Notes: a model not told the origin generated them from the sequence alone. Positions 1 to 24,145 are shown, numbered from the stretch's first letter. The stretch: 64,000 nt of DNA from Coturnix japonica (GCF_001577835.2 NC_029516.1:76488801-76552800), one strand, 5' to 3'. Translations and numbers: made by a program.

Positions 1-430
1 GAAGCACGGGATACTCAACTTGTAAAATCATTAAAGAGCCTTTATCGGGCAAGGTGCTTTATTTCTCGCAAAGTGCCAAACCAAATTTTGTTGTATAAAT
101 TAAGAGTTCTCAATAAGGAACTTGTTTCATGACTTCATTGCATTTATAAACATGTGGGCCAAATTCACTTGTAGCATGACTCTATTGAACTAAATTTTGC
201 TAAGCCTTTCACAGTAGTGCTCTACCTCTAAACTAGAATCTGGAAAAGTAATGATTGGACTTTGTCTTTCTACTTCTAACTATTCTCTGTCAGGAACGGT
301 GGGTCGTTAAATCGGTACAGTTCATATGTTTTCTATAAGCGTTTACATTTTCTGAATTTATTGTTTCTTACATGTTTTGTTTGTACCTATGAGTTTTGAA
401 TTTTAAATAAATGATTTGTATGTTTATCGA
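1..430 (+). other. Possible 3' end of an upstream gene
   Basis: One frame is open from base 1 to a TGA at 130-132 (43 codons, no recognisable domain). AT-rich sequence follows, with a canonical AATAAA at 406-411. This would fit the last coding bases and 3' UTR of a gene transcribed rightward. In mammals CEP97 lies directly upstream of NXPE3 on the same strand, so it is the natural candidate, but I do not recognise the 43 residues as CEP97. A second frame is also open for about 30 codons here, so the open frame may be chance. Confidence 0.3.
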
Positions 431-763
431 ACATGTTAATTAGTACTTTATCCTGACTCTCGCAGCTACTAGTTGTTGTCTTGCATTTGGAGGGCTCTTT
501 TAGAGACAGACTGCTCAGAAGTGCAAAATAATGATGGCAAGGTAAGCGTTAGCATTCATGACTTGGTACACTGAGGCATCTAATAGTCTACTGTGCTAAG
601 GACAGTTTGCAGTAGGGTACTGAATTTATACTCACTGAAATTGGGATTCCTTACTCAAAGTCCATTGGTTGAATCACCAGTCCTCTATTTCATGTTGTTA
701 CTTGTCTGTTGTGTTTAAAGTAAAATACATGGCGGTATTCTGTACAGAGTTCTCTAGAAGGAG

Positions 764-890
764 AATTGTAGGGTCATCTAGGTTAGAAAAGACCTTCAGG
801 ATCAAGTCCAACCATCAACCTGACCTACCGAATCTCATCACTAAACTGTCTCCAGTTCCACGACTACACATCTCTTAAGTAACTCCAGAG
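764..890 (-). repeat. CR1 LINE fragment, 3' end, antisense
   Basis: The sequence matches the reverse complement of the avian CR1 3' region: a GTTGGAAAAGACC-like block, then the 'tccaaccatcaacc' segment. It is diverged and lacks a clean ATTCTGTG terminus, so it is an old copy. Confidence 0.6.
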
Positions 891-1124
891 ATGAGGACTA
901 TGCTCCTAAGGCTTATCAGAAGAAAAACAATTGCAAATGTGCTTAACTGCATTCAAGCACTGATCTTTCTGATGTCTTTGCCTATCTGTTTCTGTTATAT
1001 CAGCTGAAGTTCTCTAGTTCAGTGCTGCTTTATTTTTCTGATGTCTGAAATGCATGGAAAATAAGCTCAGGACGTTACTGCTGAAGTGCGAAGAGGCTGT
1101 GAGATCTGAGGAGAAACAGGAGAT

Positions 1125-1412
1125 ACTGAGAATAGCTGTGGCCTGAAATCATATGGCCTCAAGTTGCGCCAAGGTAAGTTTAGGTTGGATGTTAGGATAC
1201 ACTTCTTTACAGAAAGGGTAGTTAGGTACTGGAATAGGCTCCCCAGGGAGGTGGTTGAGTCACCATCCCTGGATGTGTTTAAGAGCCGTTTGGATGTGGT
1301 GCTCAGAGATATGATTTAGCAGAGGGTTGTTAGAGTTAGGGTGCTATGGTTAGGCTGTGGTTGGACTTGATGATCTTCGAGGTCTTTTCCAGCCTGGGTA
1401 ATTCTATCTTTT
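1125..1412 (+). repeat. CR1 LINE fragment, 3' part, sense
   Basis: It contains the typical CR1 run in order: 'ggcctcaagttg', 'tttaggttggatgttag', 'ctggaataggctccccaggg', 'atccctggatgtgttta', 'ttggacttgatgatcttcga' and 'ccagcctgggtaattct'. It is a moderately diverged 5'-truncated copy with its 3' end on the right. Confidence 0.8.
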
Positions 1413-2005
1413 CTTTGATCATTAGCTCCTTCAGCTTGAACTTGAAGGCAGAAATATGAGCTGCAGCAGCACACGTTTTCAAGATCCACTCCACAGATAT
1501 CTTGTGCTAACCTTACTGGCGTGGAGTTCATTCACTTGAGCTCTCCTCATTGCAGCTTGCTTGGTCCCAGTTTTGGGCTGTGTTCTTTGCAGATTCTTCT
1601 CAAGACTGCCCAATGCAATGCTCAGGAAAGTCCCATGATATATATGCAAAATATCACAAAAAGCACAATAGTATCTATTTCCTCTGACAAGGGCTCAGGT
1701 TTTGGTGGTGCCATCATCTTCAATCCCCTCACACCTACTGTCATTTTAGTTACAGATGGGACTTATGCCTAACATTTGATGCTAATTAGATGGTTTTGCC
1801 TGGGGCCTCACTTTGAACTGAGGAGGCTGTAAGAAGCTTTGAAGCACTGTAAGGCTCAGGAAAGAGGCAAGCAAGTAATGAGCCTGTTATAAAGTTGGTA
1901 GGTAGTACATAGAGAGAAGGAAAAAAATCAATACAGGGTACCTGTATTTTAGATTCTTTATGTAGCCAGTTAACTTTTCAGTTTTTGACTCATAGATTAT
2001 ACATA

Positions 2006-2490
2006 GGTTGCTCTGAAAGTAATGCCTCCTATTTGTTTCTATGGAAACTACCACAGGCACAAAGAGCACAATAACACTGTTATATAGAACATGTTCTCAG
2101 TTACACTGAGCTATTCAGATCCAAAATGTGGCTTGTCTTTAACACCACTGTTGCAACCACTGGTAGAGTATACATAAAACCCCCTGCCATCTCACTGTGA
2201 TCACATCCACTGTTTGGTCTCCTGAAATGTTCAACAAGTAATGATGGATACCAATGGGTGCCATTTTTTCCACATGGAAGAATTCAGTGACACAGCTTTG
2301 CTTCATCCGCACTCCCATGACAGACGCCATTCTGTCAGACTGCCCCTCTGCTGCCATTTGTCACACAGCAACAACACGTAATGGAATATAAGTGGGAAGG
2401 TTCAACCTCTACTACCATCCCACCAACATCTGCCTCTGACAGCGTGGGCCAACAGAGTAACAAAGGATGCATTACTTTTGAAACAGTCCT
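2006..2490 (-). mobile_element. Internally deleted mariner (Galluhop-like), copy 1
   Basis: The terminal inverted repeats read GGTTGCTCTGAAAGTAATGC on the left and 'gcattacttttgaaacagtcc' on the right, next to a TA target on the left. On the minus strand a 72-codon frame (2139-2357) keeps a mariner helix-turn-helix remnant with MKQSCVTEFFHVEKMAPIG followed by GDQTVDV. At about 485 bp against roughly 1.3 kb for a full mariner, it has lost the catalytic DDD part and is non-autonomous. The family name is from memory of avian repeats. Confidence 0.75.
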
Positions 2491-3084
2491 CATTACTGTC
2501 ACATTACTGACAAAAGATGGCGTATGTTGAGACTTTGCTTTTCATCTCTACCATGTAGTCAACACTGTAATGTGTGGAAAAGGAGAAGCAATGTCACATA
2601 ATTCATTCTAAATAGCCCATGAGCAAGAAGTAAGCATTTATAATAGCTAAAATACTATGTTCATGGTAATGTTTCAGCTGCTCTGTGTGTTTTCAGCTTC
2701 TCTGTGAAGAAGTGAGTGTGCTACCTTTTCCTTAGGGGACACATAACTGAGCTTTTAACCAGCCATGTCCCACCCATGGCCCATCCCATTCTGCCCTGCA
2801 GCTGCTCGCTGCCCCACACCATCATGGCAGGGGCTCTGCCCCACTGAATGGCTCATTCCAGCCCTGGGCACACACCCATTGCTCACAACTACCACACAGC
2901 GCTGTGGGAGTGGCACTGTGTGAGCTGAAACAGGGATTTGAGGCATAGTGTGCTGGTGACTCAAGTACTGGCAGATAATGTTACCCATTTTGGTACACTG
3001 GCTGAACACAGCCCTGTGAACAGTGAAAATTACACAGCTGTGCTTTCTGTTGTGACACAGTGTTTCAAGAGTGCTGAAAAGTGT

Positions 3085-3145
3085 GCAGTAGCTAGCAGGT
3101 GAATGTAACCTGTATTTAAAGAAGCAGTAGCTAGCATGTGAATGT
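3085..3145. repeat. Partial tandem duplication, 39-bp period
   Basis: A 22-bp segment beginning GCAGTAGCTAGCA at 3085-3106 recurs at 3124-3145 with one mismatch. The offset of 39 bp gives about 1.5 units of a tandem repeat. Confidence 0.7.
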
Positions 3146-3387
3146 TTTGGACAGAGGTATTCCCCCATGTGCCCAGTGATTACAATGGCAAACCCAACTG
3201 CAGATGTCTTGTTGCCAGACTGAGTATGCTATGCAATTCTGATGCAGAGCATTATGCTCAGTGTTGTCCTTGTGTGTGTCCCCAGCTCCTGCCTTGAGCA
3301 TGACTTATTGCCCAATTGCTCTGTGCTCTTCTGTTACCCATGTCCCTAGTGCAGCTCCTGCAGCTGGCCTACTACCTCCCCAGCTTC

Positions 3388-3904
3388 ATCACAGAATCAG
3401 AGTTGTAGGGGTTGGAAGGGACCTCTAAAGATCACCTAGCCCATCTCCCCCATTAAAGTAAGTTCCCTACAGCAGATCACACAGGTAGGCATCCAGGCAT
3501 GTCTTGCAATCTCCAGAGAAGGAGACTTCACAATCTGGGCAGCCTGTTTCAGCATTTCTTTGTATTGGAGATGCTCCAGGCCCCTCATCATCTTGCTTGC
3601 TCTCTGCTGGGCTCTCTCTAGGATATCTTTGCCTTTTTTGAACTGGAGAGCCTAGAAATGGACACAGTACTCCAGTTGTGGCCTCACCGGAGCAGAACAG
3701 AGGGGAAAGATCACCTTGCTCTTGTAGAACCTCATCAGGTTCCTCCCTGCCCAACTTTCCAGTCTGATCTTGCTGAATGGCAGCGCAGCCTTCTGGTGTG
3801 TCAGCCACTCCTTCCAGGTACCATCAGCACACTTGCAGAGGGTGGACCCCATCTCTTCATGCAGGTGGCTGATGAAGATACTTAACAAGACCAGACCCAG
3901 CACC
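3388..3904 (-). repeat. CR1 LINE fragment abutting the NXPE3 CpG island
   Basis: It reads as antisense CR1 throughout: 'agaatcagagttgtagggg' and 'ttggaagggacctctaaaga' at the 3' terminus, then 'gacacagtactccagttgtgg' and 'gcaggtggctgatgaagat' toward the 5' side. It ends within a few bases of the start of the GC-rich promoter block. About 517 bp. Confidence 0.85.
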
Positions 3905-4420
3905 GGTCCCCTCTCAGCGATGGCTGTGGGCGGCCCCGGCCGAGCGGCACGCACTGGCGGCGGGCGGGGCCGAGGGTGTCGGGCCCTGGAGGTGGTGCCA
4001 TGGCAGCAGCGGAGCGGGCCGGCAGATGCACGACGTGCCGCCTCCGGGCTGGGGAAGAGGGAGCTGTCGTCTCCTGGCCCGGGGGAGCGACCGGCATCAC
4101 GGTGAGTGGCCGGCGGGGGGAGCCGGGACCGCGGTTAGGCCTGCGGCGGCGGGGCTACGTGGGGAAGAGAAACTCCGGCAGAGGAAGCGGGGCCGGGTCG
4201 GTGTCGGGGCGCTGTAGCGGGGGAGAGCCCTGCAGCGCCCGCTGCCTCCCCCTTGTCGCTCGGTTTTTGTCTCAGCGTTGGCGGCTGAGGGAAGGAAGGC
4301 AGCCGCTTCCTGCAGGCGCGGGGCTGCTCGGCTCCGCCCGCGGCCTCCCGGGCTGCACCCGCTACTGGGCGGGCCGCTCCGAGCCGAGGGGAAGGTGTGC
4401 TGCGGGTCGGAGGAATGAGG
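3905..4420 (+). promoter_or_regulatory. NXPE3: CpG island, likely NXPE3 promoter and first exon
   Basis: The sequence switches abruptly to high GC with many CpGs and GC boxes (GGGGCGG-like), in contrast to the AT-rich flanks. A strong donor (ACG|GTGAGT) at 4101/4102 ends a probable first noncoding exon whose start I cannot place. An ATG in very good context (GTGCCATGG, ATG at 4000) opens 34 codons that run to the donor. It could be an upstream reading frame or the start of an alternative product. The assignment to NXPE3 rests on position and strand: the next coding exon downstream on this strand is NXPE3 exon 1 at 8895. Confidence 0.6.
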
Positions 4421-4779
4421 TAAAAGAGAGCGTTTAAATAGCGGATTGACGGCTTGCACTGCGGGAGGCAGCGCCTCTTGCTTGCTCTCTTCTCCCACCC
4501 CCCTTCCCCTGAATGTGGTGGAGCGTTGGAGCCGTGATGTGGCAGAGCGTGTTTATCAGGTTGGAGGAGTTGCATTAAGCTGCAGTGAAGCGAGCTCCTG
4601 CCAATGCCTTGTGGTGACCTCTGAATGTCAGTGCTGTCAGCGCTGCTGTTTGGGGAGCGCCTGTCTTGTGCTGTGACTGCAGCAACTGGGCGCCTGGCAT
4701 AGGAGAGACAGCACCACAGTTAGATCCATGTGTCTCAGGGATGTGCACCTCGGTTCTTTGAGGTGGCTGTGATGATATG

Positions 4780-5166
4780 AGGGAGCTGGGTTTGTTCAGC
4801 CTGGAGAAGAGAAGGTTGCGGGGTGACCTCATTGCAGCCTTTCAATACCTGAAGGGAACTTACTCCCAGGAGGGGAGTAAACTCTTCGAAAGGGCTGACA
4901 ATAGCAGGACACGNNNNNNNNNNNGAGGAAAGATTTAGGTTGGATGTTAGGGGGAAGTTCTTCACTAGGAGAGTGGTTCGGTCCTGGAACAGGCTGCCCA
5001 GGGAGGCTGTGGATGCCCCGTCCTTGGAGGTGTTCAAGACCAGGTTGGACGGGGCCCTGGGCAACCTGATCTAGTTAATGTGTATGTTTGGAGGCCCTGC
5101 CAGGCAGGGGGGTTGGAACTAATGATCCTTGAGGTCCCTTCCAACCCGGGTCATGCTGTGATTCTG
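4780..5166 (+). repeat. Young CR1 LINE copy with an 11-base gap
   Basis: This is a near-consensus CR1 3' segment: 'gagctgggtttgttcagcc', 'cttcgaaagggctgacaata', 'tttaggttggatgttagggg', ending in two ATTCTGTG-type units. A 7-bp direct repeat TGATATG flanks it (4773-4779 and 5167-5173), a likely target-site duplication. Bases 4914-4924 are N. It is only a few percent diverged from the CR1 in NFKBIZ intron 1 (39309-39604). Confidence 0.9.
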
Positions 5167-5457
5167 TGATATGTGCTTCAGCGGCTCTATTCACTCACAG
5201 GTATCTGGGCGTAGAGGTGGTAGTGATTTACAGGGTAAGAAAGGTAGGTCTGTAAATGGGCGTCAGACAACACGAAGGCTGGTTGTAAAAAGCGTCATTA
5301 ATTTTGTGTGTTTATTTTTTTATAGCCTCGGACAAAGCGATGTATATAATAACTTGAAGTGGTGCAAAGCTGACAGGAGTAATACTTAATGAGCTGAAAA
5401 GTAAGTATAGGACTGAAGTGAAATACTTAATAAATAAAATCCCTGATTTGCTATAGG

Positions 5458-5458
<1 letters not shown>

Positions 5459-5490
<32 letters not shown>
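5459..5490. repeat. (TA)n microsatellite
   Basis: An uninterrupted TA run of about 15 units. A short (CA)n/(CATA)n tract follows at 5610-5631. Confidence 0.9.
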
Positions 5491-5492
<2 letters not shown>

Positions 5493-5633
5493 AAAAAATC
5501 TTAACTGCCTGTCTCATCTTGTTTACTTTTGGAAGCAAACCACCAGCATAAGAGACTTTGCTGGAAGAAAATACTGTGTATACGCACATGCTTTATGTTA
5601 TTTATATATACACACACACATACATACATAAAA

Positions 5634-5821
5634 GGGGCCTGGAGCATTTCCCAAATGAGAAAAGGCTGGGAGACCTGTGACTGTTCGGTCTGGACAAGGG
5701 AAGGCAGAGGGGGTTTCATCACTCTTCATAAATATCTGAAGTGTAGGAGTTAAATGGTTGGATTCAGGTTCTTTGCAGAGCAGTGATAGGACAAGGGTCA
5801 CTGAGCACTGTCTGGAGTATA
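5634..5821 (+). repeat. Diverged CR1 LINE, left half
   Basis: CR1-like order: 'aaaggctgggagacctgtga', 'cataaatatctgaagtgtag', then 'tgataggacaagggtcactg'. The match stops near 5821 and resumes at about 6121, so the copy is split by inserted sequence. Confidence 0.6.
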
Positions 5822-6120
5822 GGTGTAGTGGAAAGGATAAGTCATTGCTCAATTAAACATGATTGACCAGAAAGGGTGGAGTCAGGATCCACCCCTTCCC
5901 AAATCTCATTTAAGAACTGGCTGTGGTGGTGAGGGTATCTTGTTGGAGATCCCTGTGTACCTGAGGCCTTCTGAAGGTAAGTAGCCTCTTTCCTTTATTT
6001 CTGTGCCCCTGGTTGTTGCATTTGAGCAAGCTCTTGCTTGTTGAAGCTTAGGACTTTGCTATTCTGCTGTCATTGCTGCACTTTCCATTGTGTTACAGCA
6101 TTACAACAGGGCGTTGTATA
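5822..6120. mobile_element. Unclassified insertion inside a CR1 copy
   Basis: About 300 bp of non-CR1 sequence interrupts the CR1 at 5634-6285. Both edges carry GTATA (5817-5821 and 6116-6120), possibly a 5-bp target duplication. The content (a TATA-like 'catttaagaa', then a splice-donor-like GAAGGTAAGT) would suit a solo LTR fossil, but I cannot match a family, and the edges do not give clean TG...CA ends. Confidence 0.3.
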
Positions 6121-6285
6121 TAAATATGAGGAAAATCTTCACTGTCAGGGTGATGGACCACTAGCACAAACTGCCCAGAGAGGTGGTGGAGTTGCCTTCT
6201 CTGGAGGTATTCAAGACCTACCTGAGTGACCTGCTGAAGGGAATCTACTTTAGCAGATGGTTAGATTCAATGAGGTCGCTTCCTT
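6121..6285 (+). repeat. Diverged CR1 LINE, right half
   Basis: It continues the CR1 at 5634-5821: 'atatgaggaaaatcttcact', 'ctgcccagagaggtggtgg', 'ctctggaggtattcaagacc'. The 3' terminus is eroded. Confidence 0.6.
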
Positions 6286-6629
6286 CCTTTTTGGTATTGT
6301 ATTATATACATGCATCTATGCATATAATATTACTTCATCTTCCTTTCCTCTTTATTTTTTCTAAGGATATTCTCTACCTTTTAGATGAATGGCTTCAGAG
6401 AACACTTCAAGGATAGAGGAAGAATTTAAAGCTTTTTGTCTTGCTGTGATGGCTTGTGTTATATAAAAGATGAGCTAGATCAGTTCTTCACAGATGACGA
6501 AGCTGGAAGTAAGTTGAGGCCTTTGCTAAAGAAAGCTCTAAAACATGCTATTCCTTGTTTTGGAGTGTGTGACTTTTACAGAAATGTAGTATTTTGAGCA
6601 AAATTTGTTTTCTAGCAAGAGAGCTATGT

Positions 6630-7312
6630 AATATGTATGAGAAGAGGATCTTCAGTGACAGGCTTGCCAAGCTGATGGAGAGAGATTTTTAAATTACAAG
6701 TAGCAGAGGAAGGGAGCCTCAATCTGCTGAAGAGTTACTTGTTCAGTACCGGGAAAGGGATCGGAGGTCTCTAGGAGTGCACCTGAAGAGCAGGACAGAG
6801 CAATTCCAGTAACTTCATGCAATAAAATGATTTTATTAGGGGCACAGATTGAGTACCTCTACACAAATGCTCACAATGCAGGAAAGAAACAAGAGAAACT
6901 GAAGGTTCGAAGTCTCTGGGCTGTGTGATTGGCATCAGTGAGACATGGTGAGGTACTCACTTGCCTGGAGTTGATAGCTACATGCTTTTTAGGGAAGGGA
7001 GGCAGGAGAGGAGATGGGGTAGACCTTTCAGTTAGGTCAGCCTTGTCTGCATGGATCTCGGCAGTAATGATGAAAGGCTTGAGTGTTTCTAGGTAGCAGT
7101 CTGGGAAAAAGCCAGTAAGGCTGATATTAAAGTGGGATTCTGTTACCCAACCAGAACAAAGAGGTAGGTAAACTGTTCTGTGCGCAGTAAGAAGTCTAGC
7201 TCTATCTAGTCTTCCTTCTCATGGGGAACTACTGCTTCCCAGATGTCTTCTGGAAATAAAATACAGCAGAGAGAAAACAGTCCAGGAAATTTGTGGAGGA
7301 TAGCTTAAAAGC
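6630..7312 (+). repeat. Old CR1 LINE fragment with ORF2 endonuclease region
   Basis: The blocks correspond to the 5' part of CR1 ORF2, which encodes the apurinic-type endonuclease: 'gtgattggcatcagtgagac' at 6939, then the 'gggattctgttacccaacca' region at 7133 and 'ctcatggggaactactgctt' at 7217. It has many substitutions and indels and no open frame. It is a more 5' piece than the other CR1 copies in this window. Confidence 0.6.
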
Positions 7313-8894
7313 CTATCTGGTGTATTATCCAAACTTAATACTTTATATTAACAGAGAGCTATTCCATTAAGTCTGCTTTTCTTGTTGCATTTGGTCAGTT
7401 TTATGCTTTTATTTTAATGGATGTTTTGCTCTTTTGATGCTTGTTTGTCAGTCAGAGATATATTCTCTGTAATTCTCTGCAAAGCAACTGCAGTTATAAT
7501 CCATATAATCCTTATAAAGCAATTCCATATACAGTCTATTTTGAGACTGTCCTGGTTATCCAGTAGTATATTTCAGGATTCTAGTCTATGCTCATCTAGT
7601 GAAAGATTTAATTAGGTAATTGTGATATTCAATGTATTATTATATTTAAGTTTTTATGTACAAGGTGTACTTCACACTGTCTGAATAAATGCTGTAGCTT
7701 TTCATCTAAACTATAGGAAGTTGTGTGCAGTTTATCTAATCGTTTGATGTTGCAGTTGGTAGGTGTTTGTATGAGTAATGCTGTGTTGAGAATATTGCAT
7801 TTGAAGGAACTGCGTTCTTTTGACTGCCTCTGCTTGCCATCTGTTGTGTTTCCAAGTTCAGAGCTTCTCCTTCTGTAAGGAGAAACCCATTTAACTTGCG
7901 AAATCACAACCTTGAAATTATCCTGTTCAGAAAGAAGAAAGGCTAAAGTTCAACCTGAGAAAGCATTAAGTTGTGAGAACAGTTTATCAACAGTTGTTAA
8001 GTATGTGGTTACGGTTATGTATCACAGTTGTTTATCATTTATCAAGCAGTATTGAGGAAACGTTATATTTCTCAAAAGTTAAGCTTTATAAAAGTATGGC
8101 TATTACGTATTGTATTTCATAAAAACAATCTTGCATTCTTCAAGAAGGTTTTTTTTTTTTAATTATTAAATCTATGTGAAAATATATAAAAGGAATGATA
8201 AAAATCAGAGAGGATGTAGTCCAATATCTGGAAGGATTCTGAAGTTTTTTGCTCTGTTTTAATGTATCCAGCACTGTTATACATCTCTTCTTGAACTGCT
8301 AGATGTTACAGCTGTTTGCTTCTGTCCCTCAGCCTTCTGCTTGACATACCTTTTATCTTACTTACAGAGAATTGCTTCAGACCTCAGTCCTCGATAACAA
8401 CTTGTTGGAGTCACCAATCAGGTAAATGTGGGGAAGCCTAAAACCACAATATCCTGCTAAAATTCTTGAGCTTACAATGGCTGGATGGTGACAGTGTGGC
8501 CTAGTAGATAAGTAGAGTGGTTGTTTTCTTAGTTGCCAGAAGGAAATCTCATGTTCTTCTTTTTATTTCTCTCTGTCAAATACAGGTGAAGTTGCTTTTA
8601 TATTATTTTTAGTCTTGATATACACATTAGAATTATAGATGTTCAGATTGCCACAAAAATCTGACTAGCACTATAGACTTATCAAGTCTGTTGAACCAGT
8701 TGTTGTAGTGAAGAGTTTATATGCTTTCTGAGTTCAACTTGAAGTAATTTTCTGGGGGCTTTATATATTTCTTGTGAATGCATTTGTAGGAGTGAAGTGG
8801 AAGTGTGCACTACTGAGACGAAATGACCTTCGTGTTTGTGATGAATGGAAATCATGGCAGCATCTAACATGGGAGGAAAAGACATGAGTGGACA

Positions 8895-21594
<12,700 letters not shown>

Positions 21595-24145
21595 TACACG
21601 TAGGCATTCCTGTGTCATGTTTTGCTGCAGCTGAGTTAAAGTTGGTCTTTGCCAGAGCTACTAAGTTTATGATGGTTGGTGTGGGAGAACTCTGTTTATC
21701 ATGTCTGCATTCAGTATAAGCAGGTTGGCCATAATTCTAGTAGCTATAAGGGATAGTGGAGAAGAGTTAACTTTTCAGGCCATATCTTCCTATGAGGTTG
21801 ATTCCTTAGGATCTTATTTATCTCAGATTATTAGCAAGCACCTTAAAATGACAAGATTCAATAGGGAATTATGTGGGTTATTAGCTTTACTAGTCATCTG
21901 CACTGTATATTTAGTCCATATAGCATGGAATCTGCTCAGAACTGGGGAAAATTTAGTGAAAGAATTATCTGGGAGCAGTCTTTCTCCCAAACTCTCTCTC
22001 TCTCAACTCAGAGTTGAAGGAGCAATCCCTGTAGTTCTATGAGGGTCAGAGAAGCACAATGCCTATTCTTTTTTCAAAGTCTTAACCAGGAATGTTAAGT
22101 GTGTGTCCTAAAGCTGCTACTATCACTCAAGGAAGCTTAATCACAATGTCTATAGTATTAAGTCATCAAGAGTTGGCTAAAATTTAGTTAAGCACACTAG
22201 TTAGGCACTCTTGGTATTTACAGATAGCTGCTTAATAATGCAAATGGCCAGTAATTTGAGTTTCCTATACTACTGAATCTCTTCTGAGTTTTGATACTGT
22301 CATCTTCTTGATTTATCTGTTACCAAGCAGTGTGTGTATGTTGACTGCAGTGAAGGCACTGTCTCAGGCAATTTGTGCATGTTAAAACTGTAAGCTTGCC
22401 TGCTTGAGGCATTTCCTAATGAAATCATTTTACTTGCCATTGTTAGATAAACATGTTCCATTATGCTCTTGCAAAGCTGGGCTTCTGTCATGAACTTTTA
22501 TACATACATAAAGTGTTGTGTCAGAAGCCAAGTTACTTGAATACACTTAAAAACAATCTGTGTACAGGTAGTAGAAGTCTGGCATAAGCTAGCATCAAGG
22601 CTGTGTGCTGATGTCCTCCTTTCCTTCTGTATTGTGCAGTTTTATTACTTACACTGGCAACAGTGAAGCTGTTGAATGAAGAAAAGACAGAAAAATAATA
22701 AATCCTGCCCCCAAACCAAACACACACAGGACTGCCCTTCATACAGGTGTTTGGTAACTGCTGTTTTGCCAGTGTGGAAACAGGTGGCTCTTGGGCCTCC
22801 TGGAACTGTTTTAAATGCTGCTAGTTTGATTGAACCTGCCTATAGTTTTAATAAGTAACACTGAACACTGATCCCCCTCAAGCCAAAGTTGGTCTTTACC
22901 AATGGCTGTACTGAGAAACGTGTCATGACACACGTAGTACATTTCTTCTGAAGAAGTGCATAATGCTTAAAGAGAATATGAGTCAATTATTTGTGAGCGA
23001 ACTGAGGAGGTAAAAATTGAACAGACGGGCAGGTCACAGAGCGCAGTAACTGAAATGTCAATTGTATCAGAAGTGTTTTGCTCTCTGCCATGTTGATTGC
23101 CATGTATGGGGAGATTGTGCTCTTGTTGCTGGAAACTAAAGGGATCTTATGCTGCTAGCTGCAGGAAAACTGCTTTAAGTGCTTTTAGCATGTAAAAGTC
23201 AACATCATCCCTCAATAAGCTTAAACAAATTGAGAAAATGTAAAAATCTCTGTAGGAGCTGCATACAGCCAAATAGCATTTAATCTTACCTTTTCAGATC
23301 ACAAGTCAGGATGTCCAGTTTGCCAGTTGCTACTGACAACTGCCTCCCTTAGTGTCTGTGGCATATATTAGCTTTAGGTAAGTGTTTCTTACTTGAATAT
23401 ATTAATAGTGATTCATCCTCTGCTAGTAAGACCACACCAGTTCAGTCCTGGGAAGGTAAACCACCACAATGCAGAATGACTTTTCATCTTCTCTAGGTGC
23501 ATTTTTAAAACGGGTAGAGTATAAAGCTTTCATCCTGAATAAGAAATCTATTCAAATAACATTAATGAGAATAAGGCTTCGAACTTTTACTTTGAAGGAA
23601 ACCACTTAATTTGTGGACTGTTTGGTTTTTCTCAAAATGCCATATCGTGTGTGAAAGCATTGTGCCGGCACGTTTCTTCTCTGAATGTTCTACTGTTCAC
23701 TATTGCTCTTCAACTGTTAGCCATCAAAAACAGAGAGGAAGAAAGCTTGAATGTTATGACAATCGGAAGCAAGAGAACTGGATTGTTATTAGCAAAGATG
23801 TTGAATCACCTCCTGATAGAACCTCTGCCTTCCAGATTACTTTTTTTAAAAAATTTTTTTAATATGTGGATCATGAACTTGAGGAAAATTGCCTGTTAAT
23901 GTGGGTTGAGAACTGATGGTTTATTTCTTTGTACTCTGAAATAGACAGGGAGAAGAAAGGGAGATATTGAGGAATTACTGATGTTGAAAGATGAAGACTG
24001 CAGGCAGAACGCTTTTGTCATTCGGTTTGACTGTAAGCTTATTTTCGTCTCTATTCTCCTTTTGCTACCTGTTTCACCAGTTGTGTATGTACTGTATATA
24101 GTAACATAATCAGAAGCAATAAAATATTTTTAAATCACTTTCTTT
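21595..24145 (+). other. NXPE3: NXPE3 3' untranslated region
   Basis: AT-rich, repeat-free sequence follows the TAG without further exons. A canonical AATAAA at 24118-24123, within 'agcaataaaatattttt', is the best polyadenylation signal. Just before it TGTATATA (24093-24100) matches the Pumilio recognition element UGUANAUA. The UTR would be about 2.5 kb. Short open frames inside it (for example 21701-22042) have no domain signal. Confidence 0.6.

Larger units (their letters stand above)
431..3387. other. Intergenic stretch left of NXPE3, repeat-rich
   Basis: This stretch holds two CR1 fragments (about 764-890 and 1125-1412), a deleted mariner (2006-2490) and a short partial tandem duplication (3085-3145), all listed separately. 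A perfect NF-kB-type decamer GGAAAGTCCC lies at 1625-1634. No coding exon is supported. The open frames at 1521-1772 and 2755-3168 lack recognisable domains. Confidence 0.6.
4102..8894 (+). other. NXPE3: NXPE3 5' intronic and leader region
   Basis: If the CpG-island exon belongs to NXPE3, this is 5' UTR intron and leader. One good internal noncoding exon candidate is 8368-8421 (acceptor TTATCTTACTTACAG, donor CAG|GTAAAT). The coding exon itself may begin at 8790 after TTTGTAG. If so, the leader has upstream ATGs at 8823 (14-codon frame ending at 8867), 8869 and 8884, the last two overlapping the main start in another frame. The rest is CR1, microsatellite and unremarkable AT-rich sequence. 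Confidence 0.4.

Noticed and set aside
1521-1772. 83-codon frame after a CR1 fragment, with a polypeptide that looks somewhat protein-like
   Set aside because: No splice context, conservation clue or domain could be seen; treated as chance.
2755-3168. 137-codon minus-strand frame left of NXPE3
   Set aside because: No family resemblance, and it overlaps a small tandem duplication.
3976-4437. 153-codon frame in the NXPE3 CpG island
   Set aside because: It reads through a strong splice donor at 4102, and its Gly/Arg-rich composition is typical of CpG-island chance frames.
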